Source: an aff. Roholtiella sp. LEGE 12411 (lineage in GTDB: Bacteria; Cyanobacteriota; Cyanobacteriia; Cyanobacteriales; Nostocaceae). From it: 64,000 nt of DNA. The translations under genes and the position numbers were made by a program. The notes under the pieces were generated by a model. The model saw only the letters and a list, made by a program, of their open reading frames with translations, searched no databases and was not told the origin of the DNA. Positions 1 through 7,161 of this stretch are shown piece by piece. The DNA lies in contig NZ_JADEXR010000001.1 of assembly GCF_015206995.1 (NCBI RefSeq), positions 1-64,000 on the forward strand, read 5' to 3'. How positions within the stretch are numbered: position 1 is the stretch's first letter; the number at the start of each line of letters is the position of its first letter.

Positions 1-36
1 CCCCATGCCCCATGCCCCATCCCCCATCCCTAATCC
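1..36. repeat. Short tandem repeat of a CCCCATG-type unit
   Basis: The window opens with three to four copies of a 7-8 base unit (CCCCATG, decaying to CCCCCAT) that run to the stop codon of the TetR gene. Such short tandemly repeated sequences are common between genes of heterocystous cyanobacteria. The array probably continues upstream of the window. Confidence 0.6.
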
Positions 37-644
37 TTAACCAATACACCATTGAGAAAGATATCAGCAAGTCCTTCTGCCATTTGTTGCATTTCTTGGG
101 GTGAGGCGTCAGGTTCCATGAGGGTGTTGTTGGAAAAACCTGCGATCGCAAACATTCCCAAAAAAACTTTAGCAACAAGATTGGCATCCATTTGGCGATA
201 AATGCCTTTATCCATAGCTGTTTGAAAGAATGCTTCGGCCACATCAGTCATTTTGGTGATGACTTCTAATTGAATGCGATCGCGTAAATCTGGGTGAAAC
301 TGCACTTCCATAAAACAAACCCGCATCAGATCGGCATTTTTCTGGAAATTCCACATCCGGCGGCGCATCACTTGAGCTACAGCCTTATAGCTGCCCATTT
401 CACTCAATTCGGTCAACAAGTCTGTGAGAATCTCTACCCACCCACTAGTGGCTACTTCCACCAAAATCGCTTTTTTATTAGGAAAATGACGAAATAGCGT
501 ACCTTCGGCTACACTTGCTGCTTGTGCTAAGTCACGGGTAGTAGTGCCATCAAATCCTTTGGAGGCAAACAAACGCTGTGCTGCCTGTAGAATGCGGGTG
601 CGCGTTTGTGCCTCTGAAGGCGGGGGAGAATTAAAAACTCGCAT
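30..644 (-). CDS. TetR/AcrR-family transcriptional regulator
   Basis: 204 aa, the usual TetR length. Residues about 14-58 form the N-terminal helix-turn-helix, with the family features RILQAAQRLFASKGF, TTTRDLAQAASV and EGTLFRHFPNKKAI. The rest is the all-helical ligand-binding and dimerisation half, with a leucine-rich C-terminus; its ligand cannot be predicted. It is transcribed away from the M16 peptidase pair, and the 150-base divergent spacer carries an imperfect inverted repeat that could be its operator. Autoregulation and control of the peptidase genes is the simplest inference, but these proteins often act elsewhere too. The family call is secure; the target is unknown. Confidence 0.9.
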   Translation of the reverse strand: MRVFNSPPPSEAQTRTRILQAAQRLFASKGFDGTTTRDLAQAASVAEGTLFRHFPNKKAILVEVATSGWVEILTDLLTELSEMGSYKAVAQVMRRRMWNFQKNADLMRVCFMEVQFHPDLRDRIQLEVITKMTDVAEAFFQTAMDKGIYRQMDANLVAKVFLGMFAIAGFSNNTLMEPDASPQEMQQMAEGLADIFLNGVLVKD

Positions 645-687
645 AGCAGTTATGGTGAAATCTCCGGAACACGTTTTGTAGCATTAT

Positions 688-707
688 TGTCTAACGTTAA
701 GTACAAA
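688..707. promoter_or_regulatory. Candidate TetR operator (imperfect inverted repeat)
   Basis: The sequence TTGTCTAACGTTAAGTACAA has arms TTGT-TAAC and GTTA-ACAA around a perfect TAACGTTA core. It lies in the divergent spacer 44 bases upstream of the TetR start. TetR dimers normally bind palindromes in this position. The assignment rests only on symmetry and location. Confidence 0.3.
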
Positions 708-803
708 AAGCGCATAAACGCATAAAGCTTAATACAAGATTAACGTCATCTTTGGTAGATAGTTTATTTTCAGGTAGTGTAACTTTACTTTGATTTCTTG
801 CTT

Positions 804-2393
804 ATGAACCAGTCCAATTGTTTTCGACCAATGTTGTATTGGTCAAATCAAGTATCCCTAACATTACGTAGGCTGTTTGTCACCTTGTTGTCTGTGATCA
901 TGCTTTGGTGGGGATTGCTACCAGAAATCGCTCTGGCTGATACTCAAACAGCACCTCCTCAAACTTCAATACAACCTTACCTAGATCGAGTAATCAAGCA
1001 GTTGACAGAATTCCGTCTCGACAATGGTTTAAAGTTCATTGTCTTAGAACGGCATCAAGCCCCAGTGGTTTCCTTTCTTACCTATGCAGACGTAGGTGGT
1101 GTGGATGAGCCAGATGGAAAAACAGGTGTGGCACACTTTCTTGAGCATTTAGCTTTCAAAGGCACGACACGCATTGGTACAAAAGATTACAAAGCAGAGA
1201 AACCGCTTTTAGATCGTTTGGAGCAGTTGGATACCCAAATTAAAACAGCGAAAGCCGATGGTAAAAAAGATGAAATTGCCCGATTACAAGCTGAGTTTAA
1301 ACAAGTAGAATCACAAGCAGCCAAGCTAGTCAAGCAAAACGAACTGGGGCAAATTGTGGAACAAGCTGGAGGCGTAGGTTTAAATGCTAACACTTCTACC
1401 GAAGCCACCCGTTATTTTTACAGTTTTCCTGCCAATAAGTTGGAACTGTGGATGTCGCTGGAGTCAGAGCGATTTCTAGAACCTGTATTTCGCGAGTTCT
1501 ATAAAGAAAAAGATGTGATTTTAGAAGAACGACGGATGCGGGTAGAGAATTCGCCCATTGGGCTGATGGTGGAGAAGTTTATCGATACTGCTTACAAAGT
1601 CCATCCCTACAGGCGTCCGGTAATTGGTTATGACGAAGATATCCGCAACCTCACACTGGAAGATGTAGAGAAGTTTTTTGCAACCTACTACGTACCAAGC
1701 AATTTAACGATCGCCATTGTTGGAGATGTCAACCCGGTTGAGGTGAAAAAACTAGCGCAAACTTACTTTGGACGCTATCAAGCAAAACCAAAAGCTGTTG
1801 AGCAAATCCCGGTAGAACCGAAGCAGTCACAAACGCGGGAAGTTACTTTGCAGTTACCTTCTCAACCGTGGTATTTAGAAGGCTATCACCGTCCGGCAAT
1901 TACTCACCCAGATAATGCGGTTTATGAAATCATTGGCAGTTTATTAAGTGATGGGCGGACGTCGCGGTTGTATAAATCTTTGGTAGAACAGCAACGCTTG
2001 GCTTTAAATGCTCAAGGTTTCAGTGGATTTCCGGGGGATAAGTATCCGAATTTGATATTTTTCTATGCTCTCACGGCTCCTGGACATACAGTTGATGAGT
2101 TGGCGGTAGCTTTACGAAAGGAAATTGACTCTTTAAAAACTCAGCCTGTAACAGCAATTGAATTGCAGCGCGTGAAAACTCAAGCAAGGGCGACATTGTT
2201 ACGTACTCTCAGTTCCAATATGGGGATGGCTCAGCAATTGTTGGAATATGAGGTGAAAACTGGTTCTTGGCGAAATTTGTTTAAGCAGTTGGATCAAATT
2301 GCGGCGGTGACGACGGCTGATGTTCAGCGGGTAGCAAAGGCGGCGTTTACACCGGAGAATCGCACGATTGGCAAGTTGTTGTCGAAACAGTGA
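804..2393 (+). CDS. M16 family zinc metallopeptidase, catalytic member, exported
   Basis: About 529 aa from the ATG at 804; a TTG two codons upstream is also open. A hydrophobic stretch ending in LPEIALA at residues 25-46 looks like a signal peptide, so the protein is probably periplasmic or lipid-facing. The inverted zinc motif HFLEH (about residues 111-115) with the downstream SLESERF glutamate region marks a catalytically competent M16 (pitrilysin/processing-peptidase) domain. A second M16 lobe fills the C-terminal half. Residues about 130-185 are a charged, coiled-coil-like insertion between the zinc motif and the NANTS segment. The stop codon overlaps the next gene, an inactive paralogue, which points to a two-subunit enzyme as in mitochondrial processing peptidase. 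Substrate unknown. Confidence 0.9.
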   Translation: MNQSNCFRPMLYWSNQVSLTLRRLFVTLLSVIMLWWGLLPEIALADTQTAPPQTSIQPYLDRVIKQLTEFRLDNGLKFIVLERHQAPVVSFLTYADVGGVDEPDGKTGVAHFLEHLAFKGTTRIGTKDYKAEKPLLDRLEQLDTQIKTAKADGKKDEIARLQAEFKQVESQAAKLVKQNELGQIVEQAGGVGLNANTSTEATRYFYSFPANKLELWMSLESERFLEPVFREFYKEKDVILEERRMRVENSPIGLMVEKFIDTAYKVHPYRRPVIGYDEDIRNLTLEDVEKFFATYYVPSNLTIAIVGDVNPVEVKKLAQTYFGRYQAKPKAVEQIPVEPKQSQTREVTLQLPSQPWYLEGYHRPAITHPDNAVYEIIGSLLSDGRTSRLYKSLVEQQRLALNAQGFSGFPGDKYPNLIFFYALTAPGHTVDELAVALRKEIDSLKTQPVTAIELQRVKTQARATLLRTLSSNMGMAQQLLEYEVKTGSWRNLFKQLDQIAAVTTADVQRVAKAAFTPENRTIGKLLSKQ

Positions 2394-3949
2394 TGAAAAA
2401 CGAACCGCAAAGAAAGCAAAGGAAGAGAAATATGCAGAGGTACAAGGTGAAGGGTAAAAGGCAGATGGGATTTAAAATTCAAAAGAGTAAGAGGCTGTTA
2501 TCTGCCTTAGTTATTGCTTTTGCTTTTTTACTTTTTACTTTTAACTTTTCTCTGGCGGCGACGGCGGAGGCAAAGCATTATACGGAATTGCAGCTTGCAC
2601 CGCTAGCTGAGATTAAGTTACCCAAGTATGAAGGGTTTGTTTTGCAAAACGGCTTGGTTGTGTATTTGATGGAGGATCATGAGCTGCCTTTGGTGAATGG
2701 TACAGCATTGATACGTACAGGAAGCCGCGTGGAACCATTAGAGAAAGTTGGTTTGGCTGACTTTACAGGTGAGGTGATGAGGACTGGAGGAACTAAGAAG
2801 CATTCACCTGATCAGCTAAACGAGATATTGGAACAACGAGCGGCTGCGGTGGAAACTAACATTGGCGAAGCTAGTGGTAATGCCAGTTTTCAAGCACTCA
2901 GTGAAGATTTAGAAATGGTATTCGGGCTGTTTGCTGAGGTACTGCGAGAACCAGTGTTTGCTCAGGAAAAGCTAGATTTAGCTAAAACACAAGCCAGGGG
3001 TAGTATTGCTCGTCGCAATGACGATCCAGATGAAATCGCTAGTCGGGAATTTCAGAAATTAATTTATGGCAAAGAAAGCCCTTATGCCCGCACGATGGAG
3101 TATGTGACGCTGGATAAGGTTTCTCGCCAGGATTTGGTCAACTTCTATCAGCAATATTTCCACCCAAATAATATGATTTTGGGAATTGTGGGGGATTTTG
3201 ATGCTAAAAAAATGCGATCGCTTATTCAAGCTAAATTGGGCGACTGGAAGCGTAACCCCAAACTTGTTAAACCCCAGTTACCAGAGGTGTCGCCAGCTAA
3301 TAAGGGCGGAGTGTTTTTTGTGAATCAGCCGCAACTGACGCAAAGTAGTATTCTTGTTGGGCATTTAGGCGGACGATTCGACAATCCAGATTATGCGGCG
3401 CTGGATGTGTTGAATGGGGTATTAAATGGCTTTGGCGGACGCTTGTTTAATGAATTGCGATCGCGTCAAGGTTTAGCTTACTCAGTATACGGCTTCTGGA
3501 GTCCTCGCTACGATTACCCTGGCATGTTTATTGCTGGTGGACAAACCCGCTCTGATGCTACCGTGCAGTTTGTCAAATCCTTGCAAGCTGAAATCAAGCG
3601 TATCCAAGCGCAAAGAGTGACAACAAAAGAACTGGCTTTTGCCAAAGAGTCTACGCTTAACTCCTTTGTTTTCAACTTTCAAGATCCCAGCCAAACCTTG
3701 TTAAGGTTGATGCGATACGAATATTACGGTTATCCATCTGATTTCCTGTTTCGCTATCAAAAAGCCGTAGCCGCTACCACAGCGGCTGATGTACAGCGGG
3801 TAGCAAAGCAATACCTCAAGCCAGAAAATATCGTGACTTTGGTGGTGGGGAATCAAACCACCATTCAACCACCTTTGACGCAGCTAGCAACACAGGTGAC
3901 ACCCATAGATGTGACTATTCCCACTTCACAACCACAGCTGAAGAATTAA
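2390..3949 (+). CDS. M16 family peptidase-like protein, non-catalytic partner, exported
   Basis: 519 aa from an ATG that overlaps the previous stop (ATGATGA), so translation is probably coupled. The HxxEH motif is absent: the equivalent position reads LADFTGEVM. This is therefore the inactive partner subunit (alpha-MPP type), while the C-terminal lobe keeps the family features (NQPQLTQSSILVGHLGG, GGRLFNELRSRQGLAYSVYG). A signal-like hydrophobic segment lies at residues 37-58. It is preceded by a long, very basic N-region whose DNA resembles the purine-rich text found between genes here, so the ATG at 2465 (residue 26) may be the true start. The family is certain; the start is not. Confidence 0.87.
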   Translation: MMKNEPQRKQRKRNMQRYKVKGKRQMGFKIQKSKRLLSALVIAFAFLLFTFNFSLAATAEAKHYTELQLAPLAEIKLPKYEGFVLQNGLVVYLMEDHELPLVNGTALIRTGSRVEPLEKVGLADFTGEVMRTGGTKKHSPDQLNEILEQRAAAVETNIGEASGNASFQALSEDLEMVFGLFAEVLREPVFAQEKLDLAKTQARGSIARRNDDPDEIASREFQKLIYGKESPYARTMEYVTLDKVSRQDLVNFYQQYFHPNNMILGIVGDFDAKKMRSLIQAKLGDWKRNPKLVKPQLPEVSPANKGGVFFVNQPQLTQSSILVGHLGGRFDNPDYAALDVLNGVLNGFGGRLFNELRSRQGLAYSVYGFWSPRYDYPGMFIAGGQTRSDATVQFVKSLQAEIKRIQAQRVTTKELAFAKESTLNSFVFNFQDPSQTLLRLMRYEYYGYPSDFLFRYQKAVAATTAADVQRVAKQYLKPENIVTLVVGNQTTIQPPLTQLATQVTPIDVTIPTSQPQLKN

Positions 3950-3987
3950 TTGAGGTTGCTCGTCCATAGCAAACTCCGATCAAATGA

Positions 3988-4021
3988 CAAGTAGAGACGC
4001 AATATATTACGTCTCTACTTG
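3988..4021. repeat. Palindromic dispersed repeat (GTAGAGACG family)
   Basis: Twelve-base perfect arms (CAAGTAGAGACG and its complement) enclose a 10-base AT-rich loop just downstream of the M16 pair. The same GTAGAGACG palindrome recurs at 4785-4813 and 33400-33455. Here it could also act as a bidirectional terminator hairpin. Confidence 0.7.
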
Positions 4022-4223
4022 TATAGAACGACCAAAATACCAATATCATCTATAAACTGATCATTTAAAAGACGAAACTCCTTTTCTTATGTCTTTGAAA
4101 TCAGCCTAAAAACCTTGAATATATCAGATTACATTACAAAATAGTAGAGAGGGATTTTGGATTGGTAGCTTAATCTGATCCCAGAGTGTTTTATTGAATA
4201 TCACCGTATTTCGGGAGGGAAAA

Positions 4224-4499
4224 ATGGCGAAGATAATAATCTCAAATTTGGATACTAGTAGTAATGAGAATCTGCTCACTGAATTAGAACCTTGGGAAAT
4301 GAAGTCTGTGGAGGGTGGTTTAAGAAGAAGAAGAAGAAGAGGAACAACTGGAGCAACTGGAGTGACTGGAACAACTGGAAATACGGTCACAATCGACACA
4401 AGTGTCTTAACAGCCACGATAGATGATATGAATGATGTTCTTGATCGGCTGTCGTCACAACTCAATCAAACACTTCAGAGTATAGAAGTAGAAGAATAG
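4224..4499 (+). CDS. Small double-glycine leader peptide with Arg6 and GTTG-type repeat (putative RiPP/bacteriocin precursor)
   Basis: 91 aa from the ATG at 4224, which follows a strong purine-rich RBS (GGGAGGG); an upstream ATG at 4194 lacks one. The first 32 residues read as a double-Gly leader, with an acidic stretch (LLTELEPWEMKSVEGG) ending in GG as cut by C39 peptidases. Next come six consecutive arginines, a collagen-like GTTGATGVTGTTGN run, then a Thr/Ser-rich and amphipathic C-terminus. There is no cysteine. It lies 600 bases before the tandem precursor array and shares its transcription direction. It is not a paralogue of those peptides, whose leaders differ. A substrate of the C39 exporter at 17.6-20.8 kb is inferred. 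It could instead be a small regulatory peptide. Confidence 0.7.
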   Translation: MAKIIISNLDTSSNENLLTELEPWEMKSVEGGLRRRRRRGTTGATGVTGTTGNTVTIDTSVLTATIDDMNDVLDRLSSQLNQTLQSIEVEE

Positions 4500-4546
4500 A
4501 TGCATGAGTCAGCAGACTGTTTTAAATTAAATTTTCTTCTGATTAT

Positions 4547-4588
4547 CGTGCGTTTTAAATCTAATTAATGTTAGAACGCACGGTTTCT
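4547..4588 (+). terminator. Probable rho-independent terminator of the Arg6 peptide gene
   Basis: Perfect 8-base stem CGTGCGTT / AACGCACG (4547-4554 and 4575-4582) with an AT-rich loop, followed by a short T-rich tract. It lies 48 bases after the stop codon of the peptide gene. Confidence 0.5.
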
Positions 4589-4784
4589 TATTAAAAATAC
4601 TAACTAATTAATGCTTGTATAAAGCTTTTGGAGCAATTTTATTTAATTTGGGACAATCGAAAATATCAGATTCTCGATTTTTTAATGAAGTCGGGAATCT
4701 TGTTGTTAGCTCATGCTAATGCTCTGCTGTCATGTCCTTATAGTGATACCGATTCAATTAATGATTGCAACAAATATTTTAGTA

Positions 4785-4813
4785 GTAGAGACGTTGCAAT
4801 GCAACGTCTCTAC
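4785..4813. repeat. Perfect palindromic repeat (GTAGAGACG family)
   Basis: A 29-base near-perfect palindrome (GTAGAGACGTTGCA / TGCAACGTCTCTAC). Relatives lie at 3988 and 33400. The rest of the spacer from 4589 to 4953 shows no convincing gene; a 74-codon frame from a TTG that runs across the repeat looks fortuitous. Confidence 0.8.
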
Positions 4814-4953
4814 ATGGTCTATCTGTCGCATTCTCTTTTCAAATTGGTATGAGTTTTCCATGCGCTACAACAGGATGCTCCCATATTGACAATTCACATT
4901 ACTATCAATTAAAAAATAATTTCTCAGCTTTAAACATATATTTTATAAAGACT

Positions 4954-4976
4954 AAAGACATTTATTTATGTCTTTT
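4954..4976 (+). terminator. Hairpin plus T-run upstream of the precursor array
   Basis: Stem AAAGACAT / ATGTCTTT around a 6-base loop, running into six Ts. It insulates the array from upstream transcription, or may be an attenuator if the array promoter lies further upstream. Confidence 0.5.
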
Positions 4977-4993
4977 TTGCCAGGTTTATAGCC

Positions 4994-5022
4994 TTGACTT
5001 TGCTAATTATTCTGAATAAAAA
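4994..5022 (+). promoter_or_regulatory. Candidate sigma70-type promoter of the RiPP precursor array
   Basis: TTGACT (5 of 6 to the -35 consensus) is separated by 17 bases from TAAAAA (4 of 6 to the -10 consensus). It follows a terminator-like hairpin and would give a leader RNA of about 75 bases before the first precursor ATG at 5104. It was located by eye only. Confidence 0.4.
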
Positions 5023-5103
5023 TGGCATTAACGGTTAAGCGAACCACAGCTTAACTGCCCACAAAAACTACTCAATTGAAAACAAGTACTTTAGGAGAAA
5101 ATC

Positions 5104-5340
5104 ATGGCAACTATCACTCTTTCTGAACTACGCAATGCTGGTTCACAACTGTTTCAAGATTCCGAAAGTTTTCTCAATGACCTTAGCGATGTAGATGCAA
5201 TCTCCGGTGGTTATGATAAGTTCAGTGACTTTTGGGGATTTGACAAACTAATCGAAGGTTATGTCAATGTATATGCTATCGGTCATGTTACCTACTTAGC
5301 TAAATCATTCAGTTCTAATAGCGGTTACTCTGATTACTAA
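5104..5340 (+). CDS. RiPP precursor peptide 1 (double-Gly leader, Cys-free core)
   Basis: 78 aa with a good RBS (TTTAGGAG) 7 bases before ATG. Residues 1-36 are the leader (MATITLSELRNAGSQLF ... DVDAISGG), ending in GG, the C39 cleavage signature. The 42-residue core starts YDKFSDFWGFDKL and contains the block conserved in its paralogues, EGYV-YAIGHVTYLAKSFSS. The core has eight Ser/Thr and six Tyr but no Cys, so lanthionine formation from Cys is impossible. It is the first of five tandem paralogues upstream of a kinase/HopA1 pair that would dehydrate Ser/Thr. Export and cleavage by the C39 ABC transporter at 17.6-20.8 kb is inferred. Confidence 0.85.
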   Translation: MATITLSELRNAGSQLFQDSESFLNDLSDVDAISGGYDKFSDFWGFDKLIEGYVNVYAIGHVTYLAKSFSSNSGYSDY

Positions 5341-5371
5341 TAGCTTAGTAGTAAGATACAAAGCTAGATAG

Positions 5372-5446
5372 TTCTCCTGGGATCAAAAGTAAATTTAATC
5401 TCTGTAATTAATCTGAGATTTATTGATTACCAAATACCCAGGAGAA
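5372..5446 (+). promoter_or_regulatory. Intergenic RNA hairpin 1 between precursors 1 and 2
   Basis: The outer stem TTCTCCTGGG / CCCAGGAGAA is perfect over 10 bp (5372-5381 and 5437-5446). An inner AATCTC / GAGATT stem lies at 5397-5402 and 5415-5420. The same architecture recurs after precursors 2 and 3 with compensatory changes, so the structure, not just the DNA repeat, appears maintained. Possible roles are mRNA stabilisation, processing or partial termination, to tune precursor dosage. Confidence 0.65.
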
Positions 5447-5502
5447 TTAACCAAACTAAGCAATTTACAAATGATTCGCAACAAGTACTTTAGGAGAAAA
5501 TC

Positions 5503-5733
5503 ATGGCAACTATCACTCTTTCTGAACTACGCAATGCTGGTTCACAACTGTTCCAAGATTCCGAAAGTTTTCTCAATGACCTTAGCGATGTAGATGCAAT
5601 CTCTGGTGGTTATGATTCTGGCTTCAGCGACTTTCACGGATTTGACAAGCTGATTGAAGGATATGTCAATATCTATGCGATCGGTCATGTCACCTACCTA
5701 GCTAAGTCATTCAGTTCTAATAGCGGTTACTAA
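5503..5733 (+). CDS. RiPP precursor peptide 2 (double-Gly leader, Cys-free core)
   Basis: 76 aa. The 36-residue leader is identical to that of precursor 1 and nearly identical at DNA level, including the RBS block CAAGTACTTTAGGAG. The core has 40 residues beginning YDSGFSDFHGFDKL and ending SFSSNSGY. The difference from peptide 1 is concentrated just after GG and at the C-terminus, while the central EGYV-YAIGHVTYLAKSFSS block is retained. No Cys. It is a recent tandem duplicate with a diversified core. Confidence 0.85.
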   Translation: MATITLSELRNAGSQLFQDSESFLNDLSDVDAISGGYDSGFSDFHGFDKLIEGYVNIYAIGHVTYLAKSFSSNSGY

Positions 5734-5739
5734 TAGCTC

Positions 5740-5808
5740 TCCTGGGGTTTAAGAGAAAAGTAATCTCTGTGATAAATCTGAGATTTCTAAATGACTAAAC
5801 ACCCAGGA
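5740..5808 (+). promoter_or_regulatory. Intergenic RNA hairpin 2 between precursors 2 and 3
   Basis: Outer stem TCCTGGG / CCCAGGA, with an extension GTTT / AAAC after a single bulged A, around an inner AATCTC / GAGATT stem. It is homologous to hairpin 1. Confidence 0.6.
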
Positions 5809-5867
5809 TAAGTAACCAAACTAAGCAATTTACAGATGATTCGCAACAAGTATTTTAGGAGTTAATC

Positions 5868-6089
5868 ATGGCAACTATCACTCTTTCTGAACTACGCAAT
5901 GCTGGTTCACAACTGTTTCAAGATTCCGAAAGTTTTCTCAATGACCTTAGCGATGTAGATGCAATCTCTGGTGGTTATTCTAGCGTTAGTAATTTTGATG
6001 GATTTGAAAAGATAATTGAGGGATATGTGATGGTATATTCCATCGGTCATGTTACCTACTTAGCTAAGTCCTTTAGTTCTCATGACTAA
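5868..6089 (+). CDS. RiPP precursor peptide 3 (double-Gly leader, Cys-free core)
   Basis: 73 aa. The leader is identical to precursors 1 and 2 (residues 1-36, ending SGG). The 37-residue core begins YSSVSNFDGFEKI, keeps EGYV-YSIGHVTYLAKSFSS and ends HD, so it is the shortest of the three. The RBS is TTTTAGGAG. It has no Cys and no Trp. It sits in the same tandem array, and its core again differs mostly at both ends, with the middle conserved. Confidence 0.84.
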   Translation: MATITLSELRNAGSQLFQDSESFLNDLSDVDAISGGYSSVSNFDGFEKIIEGYVMVYSIGHVTYLAKSFSSHD

Positions 6090-6121
6090 TAGCTTTGTAG
6101 TTTACTACTGAGCTATCTGGC

Positions 6122-6200
6122 TCTCCTGAGATAAAAGGTAAAAGCAATCTCAATATCTGAGGTAAATCTGAGATTTATCAATTACCAAATACTCAGGAGA
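6122..6200 (+). promoter_or_regulatory. Intergenic RNA hairpin 3 between precursors 3 and 4
   Basis: Outer stem TCTCCTGAG / CTCAGGAGA (6122-6130 and 6192-6200). Relative to hairpin 1 a G-C pair has become A-T on both arms, a compensatory change. The inner AATCTC / GAGATT element is also kept. Confidence 0.65.
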
Positions 6201-6257
6201 AGCTATAAAGCTAAGATTTCAATAAATAATTTGCAACAAGTACTTTAGGAGTACATT

Positions 6258-6494
6258 ATGGCAACTATAGTTTTTTCAGAACTGCGTAACACTGGTTCTC
6301 AATTGTTTCAAGATTCTGAAAGTTTTCTCAATGATATGAGCGATTTAGATTCTATCTCTGGTAGTTATGATTCTGGTTTCAGTAACTATTCGGGATACAC
6401 AAAGCTAATTGAAGGATATGTCATTACTTATGCTATTAATCAGATTGTCCACTTAGCCAAGTCATTTAGCTCTCACGACAGTTCTAATTACTAA
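6258..6494 (+). CDS. RiPP precursor peptide 4 (leader with GS in place of GG)
   Basis: 78 aa. The leader is diverged but alignable (MATIVFSELRNTGSQLF ... DLDSISGS), and the usual terminal GG is GS. This may slow or block C39 cleavage, since GG, GA and GS are the variants seen in such leaders. The core begins YDSGFSNYSGYTKL, keeps EGYV-TYAI and LAKSFSS, and ends in a Ser-rich SHDSSNY. No Cys. The RBS is TTTAGGAG. It is still an intact gene with conserved start and frame. Confidence 0.8.
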   Translation: MATIVFSELRNTGSQLFQDSESFLNDMSDLDSISGSYDSGFSNYSGYTKLIEGYVITYAINQIVHLAKSFSSHDSSNY

Positions 6495-6536
6495 TAGCTT
6501 TGTAGTTCAATACTGAGCTATCTCGCTCTCTTGGTA

Positions 6537-6598
6537 GAAAATCAATTCCCAATACGTGAACCAAATAAATTCGGTTTCTATGTATGGGCTTGATTTTC
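6537..6598 (+). promoter_or_regulatory. Intergenic hairpin after precursor 4
   Basis: Arms GAAAATCAATTCCCAATAC (6537-6555) and GTATGGGCTTGATTTTC (6582-6598) pair over most of their length. The sequence differs from hairpins 1-3, but it sits at the equivalent place after a precursor stop. Confidence 0.5.
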
Positions 6599-6762
6599 AA
6601 TCAATCAGGTTATATACCTAGCAAAATGGTTAATCAATATTAACCTTGCCCACATTGTATTTGACTAATATCTAGCTAATTGCTGAGTCCAATTTACTAA
6701 TTTACAGCTTTATCTGAATTACATTGAGTAATTGTTTGATTATTGCTTGAGAGATGAAGTAA

Positions 6763-6969
6763 ATGGCAAATATCACAATTTCTGAACTGCATATCACTGA
6801 TTCAGAAATCTTCCTGATCAATGTAAATGATGTGGATTCTATATATGGTGGTGAAGAATACGCTTTTGCTCAGACTTTTAACCTTGGCATGAAAATATTT
6901 GAAGCTGCGATCGCAATCTTTGCTATCAACACTATTGTATGGATTGCAAAGTCATTCAACGCTAAATAA
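6763..6969 (+). CDS. RiPP precursor peptide 5 (divergent, double-Gly leader)
   Basis: 68 aa. The 30-residue leader is shorter (MANITISELHITDSEIF ... DVDSIYGG) but recognisably related, with GG at 29-30. The 38-residue core, EEYAFAQTFNLGMKIF onwards, is more hydrophobic and retains the YAI/FAI and IAKSF positions of the paralogues, with no Cys. There is no strong RBS and no hairpin of the first type upstream. It is the last peptide before the modification genes and the most diverged copy. Confidence 0.75.
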   Translation: MANITISELHITDSEIFLINVNDVDSIYGGEEYAFAQTFNLGMKIFEAAIAIFAINTIVWIAKSFNAK

Positions 6970-7161
6970 TTCATGCCACAACAACATTAATTATCTTTTA
7001 GTGATGATTTCATCACAACCTGAGACAATGAGCGATAAAAGGTTACTTATGATTGCTTTTTGGACATCTTTATGGTGGATATATAGTTTCTCTATCTACC
7101 AAAATGAACTTTTAACTAAGCAAGGATTTTTAGTTGTTAACGTTGAAAATTATCTAAGAGT

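Noticed and set aside
4628..4852. 74-codon frame from a TTG after the Arg6 peptide
   Set aside because: No RBS, and part of it is the perfect GTAGAGACG palindrome; composition is not protein-like.
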